Below are positions 1-8,590 of a stretch of DNA of 64,000 nucleotides, in pieces (position 1 is the stretch's first letter; every line of letters starts with the position of its first letter). The notes under the pieces are model-generated. The model had not been told where the DNA came from. It made no database searches and saw only the letters and a list, made by a program, of their open reading frames with translations. Position numbers and translations under genes: made by a program. Source of the DNA: Mycobacterium sp. 852014-50255_SCH5639931 (GTDB lineage Bacteria; Actinomycetota; Actinomycetes; Mycobacteriales; Mycobacteriaceae); assembly GCF_001665605.1 (NCBI RefSeq), contig NZ_LZSV01000011.1, positions 62,001 through 126,000 on the forward strand, written 5' to 3'.

Positions 1-2
1 GG

Positions 3-311
3 CGCTTCGGTGAGCTGGTGGCCGACACCGGCCCGCACAATTACACCGACGACGGCTTCGGGGTGCACCTGGCGTTCTTCAACCGGACTCCGGCGGAGGC
101 GCGCATGCGCATCCTGGAAGGTCGCCGCCGTCAGGTCGAGGAGCGGCGGGAAGGCCTGCGCGAAGCCGTGGCGCGGGCCAGTAACTCGTTCGACCGCTAC
201 ACCCGCCAACTTCACCAACTGGGGCTCGAGTCCAGTGAGCGCGAAGTGAAGTGGCTCAACGAGCTCATTGCTGCGGAGCGGGCGATGCCCGGCCTCTCCG
301 AGCAGACGTAA
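3..311 (+). CDS. PadR-family transcriptional regulator, C-terminal part (Rv0047c-like)
   Basis: This reading frame is open from the window edge to TAA at 309-311, so only about the last 100 residues of the protein are seen. The visible part is rich in Glu, Arg and Leu and should form long helices, as in the C-terminal dimerisation domain of PadR-like repressors; the N-terminal winged helix lies outside the window. In Mtb the gene next to ino1 in the same orientation is the PadR-like Rv0047c, and that synteny is the main support for the call. It ends 58 bases before ino1 on the same strand, so the two could be cotranscribed. The ligand and targets cannot be judged from this fragment. Confidence 0.7.
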   Translation, partial: RFGELVADTGPHNYTDDGFGVHLAFFNRTPAEARMRILEGRRRQVEERREGLREAVARASNSFDRYTRQLHQLGLESSEREVKWLNELIAAERAMPGLSEQT

Positions 312-369
312 AACCCCTGCACGAATTCGATCAGCTGCGACACAAGTTATGGAGTTAGGAGAACGCCCA

Positions 370-1467
370 ATGAGTGACCAGAACGCGCCACAGGCGTCGA
401 CCGAGGTACGAGTCGCCATTGTCGGCGTCGGTAACTGCGCGTCTTCCCTGGTACAGGGCGTCGAGTACTACCAGAACGCCGACGAGAACAGCACCGTGCC
501 CGGCCTGATGCACGTGAAGTTCGGCCAGTACCACGTGCGCGACGTCAAGTTCGTCGCGGCCTTCGACGTGGACGCCAAGAAGGTCGGCTTCGACCTGTCC
601 GACGCGATCTTCGCCTCGGAGAACAACACGATCAAGATCGCCGACGTGCCGCCCACCAACGTGACGGTGCAGCGCGGCCCGACACTCGACGGCATCGGCA
701 AGTACTACGCCGACACCATCGAGTTGTCCGACGCCGAGCCGGTCGACGTGGTCAAGGTGCTCAAGGAGAACAACGTCGACGTGCTGGTGTCCTACCTGCC
801 GGTGGGCTCGGAGGAGGCCGACAAGTTCTACGCCCAGTGCGCCATCGACGCCGGCGTGGCCTTCGTCAACGCGCTGCCGGTGTTCATCGCCTCGGACCCG
901 GTGTGGGCCAAGAAGTTCGCCGACGCGGGTGTGCCGATCGTGGGCGACGACATCAAGAGCCAGGTAGGCGCAACCATCACCCACCGGGTGATGGCCAAGC
1001 TGTTCGAGGACCGCGGTGTGCAACTGGACCGCACCATGCAGCTCAACGTGGGCGGCAACATGGACTTCCTCAACATGCTCGAGCGCGAGCGGCTGGAGTC
1101 CAAGAAGATCTCCAAGACGCAGGCCGTCACCTCCAACCTGCAACGCGAGTTCAAGACCAAAGACGTGCACATCGGCCCGTCCGACCACGTCGGCTGGCTC
1201 GACGACCGCAAGTGGGCGTACGTGCGACTGGAGGGCCGCGCCTTCGGCGACGTGCCGCTGAACCTGGAGTACAAGCTCGAGGTGTGGGACTCGCCGAACT
1301 CGGCGGGCGTCATCATCGACGCGGTGCGGGCGGCCAAGATCGCCAAGGACCGCGGCATTGGCGGCCCGGTGATCCCGGCGTCGGCCTACCTGATGAAGAG
1401 CCCGCCGCAGCAGCTGCCCGACGACATCGCCCGTACGCAGCTCGAAGAGTTCATCATCGAGGGCTGA
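370..1467 (+). CDS. ino1: myo-inositol-1-phosphate synthase Ino1
   Basis: Converts glucose 6-phosphate to 1D-myo-inositol 3-phosphate using NAD+, the first step to phosphatidylinositol, PIMs, lipoarabinomannan and mycothiol. It is cytoplasmic. The product is 365 aa, the usual length of actinobacterial Ino1. It opens with a Rossmann motif (GVGNCASS, residues 19-26) and has the conserved stretches KSQVGAT and [11 protein letters not shown] typical of the family. The ATG at 370 is preceded by AGGAG at 357-361 with good spacing, which rules out the upstream in-frame start at 268. The homologue is Rv0046c. Synteny with the preceding PadR-type regulator is kept, but the downstream neighbours differ from Mtb. 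Confidence 0.97.
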   Translation: MSDQNAPQASTEVRVAIVGVGNCASSLVQGVEYYQNADENSTVPGLMHVKFGQYHVRDVKFVAAFDVDAKKVGFDLSDAIFASENNTIKIADVPPTNVTVQRGPTLDGIGKYYADTIELSDAEPVDVVKVLKENNVDVLVSYLPVGSEEADKFYAQCAIDAGVAFVNALPVFIASDPVWAKKFADAGVPIVGDDIKSQVGATITHRVMAKLFEDRGVQLDRTMQLNVGGNMDFLNMLERERLESKKISKTQAVTSNLQREFKTKDVHIGPSDHVGWLDDRKWAYVRLEGRAFGDVPLNLEYKLEVWDSPNSAGVIIDAVRAAKIAKDRGIGGPVIPASAYLMKSPPQQLPDDIARTQLEEFIIEG

Positions 1468-1543
1468 CCCCCATCCGCCGATCGTGCGGTGAGGTCGCGC
1501 TGCTGCGGCTTCACCGCACTTTCGTTTTGCGGGGTCATTCGGT

Positions 1544-1594
1544 CACGCCAGCGTGACGCTCGGCTCCCGCAGCCACGCTGGCGTGACGCTCGGC
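1544..1594 (+). repeat. Pair of 21-bp direct repeats, each containing an imperfect palindrome
   Basis: Two copies (1544-1564 and 1574-1594) share CACGC, then CA or TG, then GCGTGACGCTCGGC, and are offset by 30 bases. The core CACGC(CA/TG)GCGTG is self-complementary, and the two copies are also complementary to each other across the centre. They lie in the 188-base gap between ino1 and the next gene. They could be an intergenic repeat family, a transcription-ending hairpin or an operator; the sequence does not decide. Confidence 0.6.
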
Positions 1595-1655
1595 GCTACA
1601 GCGGAAAGCCAATTCATCGACACGGCGCTGTGCGGGTGCTTAGCATCATCTCTCG

Positions 1656-2783
1656 ATGACCGTTCAACCCGCGGCGTTCCTGCGCACGACGCTCCCCCTG
1701 GACCTGTCCCGGCTCAACGAGTTGGACAGCGGCCGATACCACTCGATCTGGCTGCCCGACCACATGGTCAGCTTCTGGCCCGACTCGATCTGGACCCCCG
1801 AGTTCACCGACCTGGCCACCGCGTCCCCGTCGCCGCACCGCCACCTGGACGGCTTGGCGGTGGCCGCTGCGGCCGCCGTTTTAACCGAGAACGTTCCGAT
1901 CGTCAGCGCCGTCGTCGACACCGTGCGCCGCCACCCCAGCATGCTGGCCCAGACGGCCCTGACCATCGACCACCTCGCCAAGGGCCGTTTCATCCTGGGC
2001 CTGGGCAGCGGCGAGAGCGAGAACACTCTGCCCTACGGTTTCGACTTCGCAAGACCGGTCAGCCGTTTCGAGGAAGCGCTGACGGTGATCCGGCTGCTCT
2101 GGGAAAGCGAAGGCCCGATCGATTTCGACGGGCAGTTCTACTCGCTGCGCCACGCCCGGCTGGACACCGAACCCTACGCTGGGCGGGCACCGCAGATCTG
2201 GATCGGCGCCAGCGGCCCGCGCATGCTGGACATCGCCGGCCGGCACGCCGACGGGTGGTGGCCGGCCGGCGCCTGGACGCCGGAGCACTACGCCGAAATG
2301 CTCTCCGCGGTAAGGACATCGGCCGAATGCGCCGGCCGCGATCCGCTGGCGATCACAGCGTGCTTCATCCAGGTCTGTCTGATCGGCGAGGACGAGGACG
2401 CCCTGGCCGAGATCCTGCAGGCGCCCCTGGTGAAGGCGTTCCTGCTGCAGGTGTCGGCGGAGACGTTGCGCGGCTTCGGGTTCGAGCACCCCATGGGTGA
2501 TCGCTGGCGCGGATTCCAGGACATCGACCCGGCGGTGCTGACCCGCGAGCGGATCCTCGCGTTCCTCGATAAAGCGCGGCCCGAGATGGTGCTGGCCGCC
2601 GTGCCGCACGGCACACCGGCGGAGGTTGCGAAAATCGTCAAGACGTACGTGGACGCGGGCCTGCGCGTGCCCAAGATCCTGGATTACGGCGCCATGGCCG
2701 GCCTGAGGTACGCCGAGGCTTCGGCGGCCAACGTTCGCGCCGCCGAAGACGAACTGATGCGGCTGTGCGGGGGCCCTTCGTGA
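1656..2783 (+). CDS. LLM-class flavin/F420-dependent oxidoreductase, phthiodiolone-ketoreductase-like
   Basis: A 375-aa protein of the luciferase-like monooxygenase superfamily. Supporting stretches are SIWLPDHM near the N-terminus, TIDHLAKGRFILGLGSGE around residues 107-125, and PQIWIGASGPRMLDIAGRHADG further on, which form the TIM-barrel cofactor pocket. In mycobacteria this branch usually uses coenzyme F420, and the closest named relative I recognise is the phthiodiolone/phenolphthiodiolone ketoreductase type. The substrate is unknown. Its TGA overlaps the GTG of the next gene (GTGA, 2780-2783), so it is the first gene of a coupled operon with a sulfotransferase, a TIM-barrel protein and a DUF1214-like protein. 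This operon is absent from the Mtb ino1-Rv0045c interval as I remember it. Confidence 0.8.
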   Translation: MTVQPAAFLRTTLPLDLSRLNELDSGRYHSIWLPDHMVSFWPDSIWTPEFTDLATASPSPHRHLDGLAVAAAAAVLTENVPIVSAVVDTVRRHPSMLAQTALTIDHLAKGRFILGLGSGESENTLPYGFDFARPVSRFEEALTVIRLLWESEGPIDFDGQFYSLRHARLDTEPYAGRAPQIWIGASGPRMLDIAGRHADGWWPAGAWTPEHYAEMLSAVRTSAECAGRDPLAITACFIQVCLIGEDEDALAEILQAPLVKAFLLQVSAETLRGFGFEHPMGDRWRGFQDIDPAVLTRERILAFLDKARPEMVLAAVPHGTPAEVAKIVKTYVDAGLRVPKILDYGAMAGLRYAEASAANVRAAEDELMRLCGGPS

Positions 2784-3949
2784 CGACGCCGCTGGGCGCC
2801 GCCGAGCTGCTCGCCGCCGCGCAGGCCGAAACCGGACTGAGCGACTACGGCGATCCCACGTTGCCGCAACGCTTCACCGCCGCCGTGGACCACCTGAACG
2901 ACCTGGGCATGGACGCCGGCGGCAACCGGCAAGCCGCGCTGGTGTGTCACTGGCTGCTGACATCGCGGCTGGAATTCATCGAAGACCGCAACCGCTACCC
3001 GATCGCCGACGAGTTCATCGCGGAGCCGACGTTCGTCACGGGCGAGCCCCGTTCGGGGACAACACTTATGCACGCCCTGATGTCCGTCGATCCGCTGGCG
3101 CGGGCGCTACGCTTCTGGGAAGTGATGTATCCGTCACCGCCACCGGGCCTGGCCGGTCCCGGCGACGACCGCCGGCGGCGTGCCGACGACGACTGGCGCG
3201 AGATCAACGCAAAGATGCCCAAATGGCTGCACAGTCACCCCTACAACGACATGCTGGGCGACGGCTTGCCCGAAGACGAGCGCACCTGGGCGTTCGATTT
3301 CCGGGTGATGACGCCCACCGCCTGGTGGCGCGTGCCGATGCAGTCGCTGGTTGGCGGGCTGGCCACCGACGCGGCGGCACAATACCGGCTGCATAAGGCC
3401 ATGCTGCAGCAGCAGCAATACCGTCGTCCGCGTAAGTACTGGGTACTCAAGGGGTTTCACGGCTTCCGGCTCAAGGAACTCTTCGACACCTATCCCGACG
3501 CGCGCATGGTCTGGCTGCACCGCGACCCCGTACAGGTCGCCGCGTCGCGGACCATGATGATGGCCGACATCGCCGAAGGCATCGTCGGTCCGGTCGACCT
3601 GCACGCGGAAGCGAAGAAGCACCTCGAGATGACCCGCGCCAGCATCGCCAACACGATGAGCAATCCCTTGGTGGACGATCCGCGCATCCTGCACGTGCGC
3701 TACGCCGACTTCATCGCCGACCACATCGGCACCGTGCGGCGCTACTACGCGTTCTGCGGTCGCGAGCTGACGAAAGAGGCGGAATCGGCGATGCGCGCCT
3801 ACCTGGCCAACAATCGCGGCGACCGGTACGGCAAATTCCGCTACTCCACCCAACTGCTGATCGACATCGGCGAAGACCTCGACGCGCTGCACGCCGAATT
3901 CCGGCCGTTCCGAGAGCGATTCGGTGTCGCCATCGAGAACCGGGCCTGA
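2780..3949 (+). CDS. PAPS-dependent sulfotransferase family protein
   Basis: A 389-aa protein predicted to transfer sulfate from PAPS to a hydroxyl group on a lipid or small molecule. The 5'-phosphosulfate-binding loop is GEPRSGTT (residues 88-95), and the 3'-phosphate motif is seen in the strand-loop YPDARMVWLHRDPVQVAASR. I chose GTG 2780 because it overlaps the upstream stop (GTGA), giving translational coupling; an in-frame start at 2765 also exists. The family includes the mycobacterial Stf-like sulfotransferases. The acceptor is not known; the neighbouring LLM oxidoreductase suggests a compound that is reduced or hydroxylated first. Confidence 0.85.
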   Translation: MTTPLGAAELLAAAQAETGLSDYGDPTLPQRFTAAVDHLNDLGMDAGGNRQAALVCHWLLTSRLEFIEDRNRYPIADEFIAEPTFVTGEPRSGTTLMHALMSVDPLARALRFWEVMYPSPPPGLAGPGDDRRRRADDDWREINAKMPKWLHSHPYNDMLGDGLPEDERTWAFDFRVMTPTAWWRVPMQSLVGGLATDAAAQYRLHKAMLQQQQYRRPRKYWVLKGFHGFRLKELFDTYPDARMVWLHRDPVQVAASRTMMMADIAEGIVGPVDLHAEAKKHLEMTRASIANTMSNPLVDDPRILHVRYADFIADHIGTVRRYYAFCGRELTKEAESAMRAYLANNRGDRYGKFRYSTQLLIDIGEDLDALHAEFRPFRERFGVAIENRA

Positions 3950-3950
3950 C

Positions 3951-4754
3951 ATGACCCGAACCCACGAACGCCTGTCCGTGCACAGCGTCACCTTCTATGG
4001 CGACCCGCTCGAAGCGATGGAAGCGCATTGGGCGGCACTCGGCGTGTCCCGGCTGAGCATCCTGGACAGCCAGCTGCTCGACCCGGAATTCCCAATGCTG
4101 TTGCGGGGCAACGACTACACCGTGGAGGCCGTGTACCACCTGTTTGCCGGCGGCGCACTGGCCAACGACCCGCGGGCCGCCCGCGCCGCGCTGTGTGCCG
4201 TGATCGACGCCGCGGCCGCCGTCGGCGCGCGCACCGTCTACTTGCTCACCGGCGGGCGCGGGGACCTCACCTGGGCACAGGCCGCCGAACGGTTCTGCGC
4301 CATGGTGGCCCCCTGCGTGGCACACGCCAAGACGGCCGGGGTGGCGCTGGCCATCGAGAACGCTTCCAGCCTGTACGCCGACATCCACCTCGCCCATACG
4401 CTGCGAGACACCGTCGCTCTGGCCGAGATGGGCGACCTGAGCGTCTGCCTCGACGTGTTTCACTGTTGGGCGGAGGGCGATTTCGAGGCGATGGTGCAAC
4501 GGGCACTGCCGCGGACCGCGCTCATCCAGTTGAGCGACTACGTGCTCGGTGACCGGGCGCTGCCGGGCAGGGCGGTTCCCGGTGACGGCACGATTCCAAT
4601 CGAGGCGTTCGCCGCCGAAGCGCTCGCCGGCGGCTATCCGCACGGATTCGACCTGGAACTGATCGGTCCCCGCATTGACCGTGAGGGGCGCCTGGAATCC
4701 GCCCGGCGCGCATGTGACGTGGTCGGCGCGATGCTCGACAGGCTGGGTGCGTGA
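3951..4754 (+). CDS. Sugar phosphate isomerase/epimerase-like TIM-barrel protein (AP endonuclease 2 family)
   Basis: A 267-aa protein. The pattern is that of xylose-isomerase-like TIM barrels: VALAIENASS (the metal-ligand Glu strand), LSVCLDVFHCW (Asp/His strand), LIQLSDYVLGDRALPG, and a C-terminal FDLELIGP glutamate strand. These would bind a divalent metal for isomerase, epimerase or dehydratase chemistry. ATG 3951 follows the previous stop by one base. Its own TGA overlaps the next GTG (4751-4754), which keeps it inside the coupled operon. The exact substrate cannot be inferred; an oxidised sugar, inositol derivative or cyclic ketone are all possible. Confidence 0.75.
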   Translation: MTRTHERLSVHSVTFYGDPLEAMEAHWAALGVSRLSILDSQLLDPEFPMLLRGNDYTVEAVYHLFAGGALANDPRAARAALCAVIDAAAAVGARTVYLLTGGRGDLTWAQAAERFCAMVAPCVAHAKTAGVALAIENASSLYADIHLAHTLRDTVALAEMGDLSVCLDVFHCWAEGDFEAMVQRALPRTALIQLSDYVLGDRALPGRAVPGDGTIPIEAFAAEALAGGYPHGFDLELIGPRIDREGRLESARRACDVVGAMLDRLGA

Positions 4755-5965
4755 CGATGGCCTTCGGTGACGGTCCCGACGACGCGGCGCTGCAATCAGC
4801 CTGGACGGAATTCTGCGCGCGGTTGCAGCTTGCGGGCGAGCAGGTTTTCAAGCAGGCCAACCCGTCGTCCGGTGTGCATCGTGTCGATGCCTACCGGTTT
4901 CTCACCCAAAACCTGGGCCAGGCCTTCGATCTCGCGCTCGAAACGCACGACACCGGCTATCCGACGCTGCACAACTTCTGCGGCCCGACCCGCAAGCTCG
5001 GCGGCGACTGCGCCGACTTCACCTACCAGCAGGCGTGGATCGATGGGCGATCGACGTACCGCCTTAGCGGCACCAGGGGCACCGCACGGTTCTTCAACGC
5101 GACGGTCCAGGGGCCGCGCACGCCCGGCCCGGGCGTGCTGCACGAACCGTTCGGGGACATACCGGAAGCCAACCTGTTCGGCCATCAGCTCCACGTCGGC
5201 GACGACGGGCAATTCGAGCTCTACATTGGCGGGCCCGAGCGCGAGCAAAACTGGCTGCCCACCACCGCCGGGTCACGCAAACTGTTCATCCGCCAGGGGT
5301 TCGACCGCTGGGACGAGCTGCCGGCCCAGCTTCGCATCGAGCGCATCGACATGGACTCTCCCAAGCCGTTGCCCTCCCCCACCGAGATGCTCGAGGCGAT
5401 GCGCTGGGCGGGTGATTTCGTCACCGGCTTGATGACCGACTGGCCCGAGTTTCCGTTCACCCACGGCGGCGTGGACGCCAAGCGCCCGAACGCCTTCCCG
5501 CAAGTCGACGCGACCGACGCCGACAGCAAGCGCGGACGGGCCGCCGCCAACATGTATTGGGAACTCGCGGACGACGAGGCGCTGATCGTCGAATTCGATG
5601 CCCATGACGGGCTGTGGATGCTCACCAATATGGGTGTTTTCTTCAACAGCATGGACTACCTGTACCGGCCGGTGAGCTACACGCCGAGCCGCACGAAGAC
5701 CGACGCCGACGGCCGCATTCGGCTCGTCATGGCTCATCGTGATCCAGGCGTGCACAATTGGCTCGACACCCAGGGGTTTGGGTGCGGCAACCTGACCTAC
5801 CGGCACATGCTCGAGGGCGAACCCGTCGCGCTGAACACTCGGGTGGTCAGGCACGACGACGTGCTCGCCGCTCTCCCGGCGGACACCGCCATGGTGGGTC
5901 CCGCCGAACGCACCGCCGCGATGTGGGAGCGGTTCGACGGCATTCGCCGTCGTTACGTCCTCTAG
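4751..5965 (+). CDS. DUF1214/DUF1254-like protein of unknown function
   Basis: A 404-aa protein. The central part (YRLSGTRGTARFFNATVQG, then FELYIGG, NWLPTTAGSRKLFIRQ) matches the beta-rich DUF1214-type domain often found beside oxidoreductases in actinobacteria. The C-terminal half holds a second conserved block (DGRIRLVMAHRDPGVHNWLD, then GNLTYRH). No signal peptide or membrane segment is evident. The GTG start at 4751 overlaps the stop of the isomerase-like gene, so it is the last member of the coupled four-gene operon. A role in handling a lipid or terpenoid-type substrate would fit family context, but this is inference. Confidence 0.7.
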   Translation: MTMAFGDGPDDAALQSAWTEFCARLQLAGEQVFKQANPSSGVHRVDAYRFLTQNLGQAFDLALETHDTGYPTLHNFCGPTRKLGGDCADFTYQQAWIDGRSTYRLSGTRGTARFFNATVQGPRTPGPGVLHEPFGDIPEANLFGHQLHVGDDGQFELYIGGPEREQNWLPTTAGSRKLFIRQGFDRWDELPAQLRIERIDMDSPKPLPSPTEMLEAMRWAGDFVTGLMTDWPEFPFTHGGVDAKRPNAFPQVDATDADSKRGRAAANMYWELADDEALIVEFDAHDGLWMLTNMGVFFNSMDYLYRPVSYTPSRTKTDADGRIRLVMAHRDPGVHNWLDTQGFGCGNLTYRHMLEGEPVALNTRVVRHDDVLAALPADTAMVGPAERTAAMWERFDGIRRRYVL

Positions 5966-5977
5966 TGTCTGTAGATC

Positions 5978-6892
5978 GTGACCGAAATCTCCGGAGACGA
6001 ACTGGACGGACTGTCCGAGTTCTCGCTGTTGCGCGAGAACGCCGAGCAGGCCGGCGTCGAGGGTCCGCTGCCCGACGTCCAGCGCGTCGAATCGGGCACG
6101 GCTGAGAGCAAGGTCAGCGCGCTGCGCTGGGGCGGCACTCCGCCGCGGATCGTCTTTCTGCACGGCGGCGGGCAGAACGCGCACACCTGGGACACCGTGA
6201 TCGTCGGCCTCGGCGAGCCCGCACTGGCCGTGGACCTGCCCGGGCACGGCCATTCGGCATGGCGCGAGGACGGCGACTACTCGCCGCAGATCAACGCCGA
6301 CGCCCTATTGCCGGCGCTACGCGAGCACGCGCCCAGCGCCGATCTCGTCGTGGGCATGTCGCTGGGCGGGCTGACCGCATTACGGCTGGGCGCCGTGGCG
6401 CCCGAACTCGTCAACGAACTCGTCTTGATCGACGTCACCCCGTCGGCGCTGCAGCGGCACTCGGAGATGACCAAGGAACAGCAGGGCACGGTGGCGTTGA
6501 TGCACGGGGAACGCGAATTCCCCAGCTTCCAGGCCATGCTGGACCTGACGATCGCCGCGGCGCCACACCGCGAGGTGAAGGCGCTGCGCCGCGGCGTGTT
6601 TCACAACTCGCGCAGGCTGGACAACGGCAACTGGACGTGGCGCTACGACGCCATCCGCAAGTTCCCCGACTTCGACGTCCTGTGGGAGGACGTGGACCGG
6701 CTGTCCGCACCCATCACCCTCATCCGCGGCGGCAAGTCGGGTTTCGTCAGCGACGACGACGCTGCCGAACTCACCCGTCGCACAAAGCATTTCCGCACGC
6801 AGCACGTCGTCGAGGATTCCGGACATTCCGTGCAAAGCGACCAGCCCCTCGCCCTGATCGATCTGCTGCGCGGGGTGCTCAACGCGGGCTGA
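5978..6892 (+). CDS. Alpha/beta hydrolase, Rv0045c-type esterase
   Basis: A 304-aa alpha/beta-hydrolase. The oxyanion-hole strand is FLHGGG (residues 60-65), the nucleophile elbow is GMSLGG with Ser128, and the catalytic His is in DSGHSVQSD (His283). The length and motif layout match Rv0045c, a cytosolic esterase with activity on short acyl esters. The start is GTG at 5978, twelve bases after the stop of the preceding gene. In Mtb it sits directly next to ino1; here the four-gene operon has come between them. The natural substrate is unknown. Confidence 0.88.
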   Translation: MTEISGDELDGLSEFSLLRENAEQAGVEGPLPDVQRVESGTAESKVSALRWGGTPPRIVFLHGGGQNAHTWDTVIVGLGEPALAVDLPGHGHSAWREDGDYSPQINADALLPALREHAPSADLVVGMSLGGLTALRLGAVAPELVNELVLIDVTPSALQRHSEMTKEQQGTVALMHGEREFPSFQAMLDLTIAAAPHREVKALRRGVFHNSRRLDNGNWTWRYDAIRKFPDFDVLWEDVDRLSAPITLIRGGKSGFVSDDDAAELTRRTKHFRTQHVVEDSGHSVQSDQPLALIDLLRGVLNAG

Positions 6893-6907
6893 GCCTACGG
6901 TGGTCTC

Positions 6908-7693
6908 ATGAGCCCTGATCTCCCCATTCGCATCGGCGTGCAACTGCAGCCTCAGCACGCGCCGCAGTATCGCCAAATCCGGGACGCCGTGCGTCGCTGC
7001 GAGGACATCGGCGTCGACATCGCCTTCAACTGGGACCACTTCTTCCCCCTCTACGGCGATCCCGACGGTGCGCATTTCGAATGCTGGACAATGCTCGGGG
7101 CGTGGGCCGAGCAGACTTCGCGCATCCAGATCGGCGCGCTGGTCACGTGTAACTCGTACCGGAATCCCGAGCTGCTGGCCGACATGGCCCGCACGGTCGA
7201 TCACATTTCCGACGGCCGGCTCGTGCTGGGGATCGGCTCGGGATGGAAGCAGAAGGACTACGACGAGTACGGCTACGAGTTCGGCACCGCGGGCAGCCGC
7301 CTCGACGACCTCGCGGGCGCCCTCCCCCGGATCAAGGCGCGACTGGCGAAACTGAACCCCCCGCCGACCCGCGACATCCCGGTCCTGATCGGCGGGGGCG
7401 GTGAGCGCAAGACGCTGCGGCTGGTCGCCGAATACGCCGACCTGTGGCACAGCTTCACCTCCGCCGACGAGTTCCCGGCCAAGGCGGACGTCCTGGCCCG
7501 GCATTGCGCCGACGTCGGCCGCGACCCGGCGAGCATCGAACGCTCCGCCGCCGTGCAGGACGGCGGCGAGCTGATCGACAATGCCGAAAAGCTCGTCGGC
7601 CTCGGAGTCACGCTGCTAACCGTCGCGTGTGACGGGCCGGATTACAACCTCGGCGCCGCGGAAGCGCTGTGCCGGTGGCGGGATGGTCGTTAA
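6908..7693 (+). CDS. LLM-class F420-dependent oxidoreductase (Rv0044c-like)
   Basis: A 261-aa luciferase-like protein close to the Mtb Rv0044c length. Diagnostic segments are IAFNWDHFFPLYGDP near residue 40, TVDHISDGRLVLGIGSGW around residues 97-114, and IPVLIGGGGERKTLRL. The family uses F420 or FMN for hydride transfer. It lies 15 bases downstream of the Rv0045c-like hydrolase on the same strand and is probably cotranscribed with it. The substrate is unknown. Confidence 0.87.
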   Translation: MSPDLPIRIGVQLQPQHAPQYRQIRDAVRRCEDIGVDIAFNWDHFFPLYGDPDGAHFECWTMLGAWAEQTSRIQIGALVTCNSYRNPELLADMARTVDHISDGRLVLGIGSGWKQKDYDEYGYEFGTAGSRLDDLAGALPRIKARLAKLNPPPTRDIPVLIGGGGERKTLRLVAEYADLWHSFTSADEFPAKADVLARHCADVGRDPASIERSAAVQDGGELIDNAEKLVGLGVTLLTVACDGPDYNLGAAEALCRWRDGR

Positions 7694-7801
7694 GCCCGTC
7701 GCTGACCATTTATCGGCGAAACACCGGAAAATACGAGCCCACTCGTGAGAAACTTCTCGCGCTGATGGCCGCACCGGGTTTGAAAGAGACTCAACGACGA
7801 A

Positions 7802-8542
7802 ATGCCAAAGAAATACGGGGTCAAAGAAAAGGACCTGGTTGTTTCGCACATCCTTCACCTCTTGCTGACGGGGAAGTTGCGCACCGGCGACCGCGTCGAT
7901 CGCAATGAGATCGCGCTGGGCCTGGGCGTAAGCCGCGTCCCTATTCAAGAGGCGCTGGTGCAACTCGAACACGACGGCATTGTGTCCACCCGCTATCACC
8001 GCGGCGCGTTCGTCGAGCGGTTCGACGAAGCCACCGTCCTCGAGCATCATGAGCTCGAGGGTCTGCTCAACGGCATCGCGTCCGCACGCGCGGCCACCAG
8101 CCCCACGCCGCGGATCCTGGGTCAGCTCGACGCCTTCATGCGATCGCTACGCACAGCGAAGGATTCGCGGGCCTTCTGCGACATCGCCGCGGAGTACCGG
8201 CGCACCCTCAACGACGAATACGCCGGGCCGCGCCTGCACGCCACGATCCGCGCCTCGCAAAATCTGGTTCCCCGAGTGTTCTGGCTGATTTATCAGGGCA
8301 GCCGCGAAGAGATGCTGCCGTTCTACGAAGAGGAGACCTCCGCGATCAACCGGCGCGACCCCGAGGCCGCCCGGGCCGCGTGCGTCGGCCGCTCCTACCT
8401 GATGGCCCAGACCATGCTGGCCGAACTTTCCCGGCGCAGGGTGTTCACCGCCCCCGACGACGGGAGCCCGGTCGTGCCCGGACCGCTCGAGGTACTCGTC
8501 GACGCCGAAACCGTCAGCGTCGAGCCGTCGCTGGCGCTGTAG
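7802..8542 (+). CDS. GntR-family regulator, FadR/FCD subfamily (Rv0043c-like)
   Basis: A 246-aa regulator. Residues 5-70 form the winged helix-turn-helix ([20 protein letters not shown] followed by [13 protein letters not shown]), and the remainder is the all-helical FCD effector domain. The length and position match Rv0043c (244 aa). FCD members bind carboxylic acids and usually repress adjacent catabolic genes; candidates here are the upstream oxidoreductase/hydrolase pair or the downstream transporter. A 108-base gap precedes it, giving room for its own promoter. The effector is unknown. Confidence 0.88.
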   Translation: MPKKYGVKEKDLVVSHILHLLLTGKLRTGDRVDRNEIALGLGVSRVPIQEALVQLEHDGIVSTRYHRGAFVERFDEATVLEHHELEGLLNGIASARAATSPTPRILGQLDAFMRSLRTAKDSRAFCDIAAEYRRTLNDEYAGPRLHATIRASQNLVPRVFWLIYQGSREEMLPFYEEETSAINRRDPEAARAACVGRSYLMAQTMLAELSRRRVFTAPDDGSPVVPGPLEVLVDAETVSVEPSLAL

Positions 8543-8590
8543 GGCACGCTCACCCGACGAAGCCGCCGCCCTGTCGATACGGTGGCAGGG

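Noticed and set aside
355..1188. 277-codon minus-strand frame opposite ino1
   Set aside because: His/Val/Leu-rich antisense shadow of ino1 with no family resemblance.
3711..4643. 310-codon minus-strand frame opposite the isomerase-like gene
   Set aside because: Overlaps two coupled plus-strand genes with clear motifs; the composition is that of an antisense frame.
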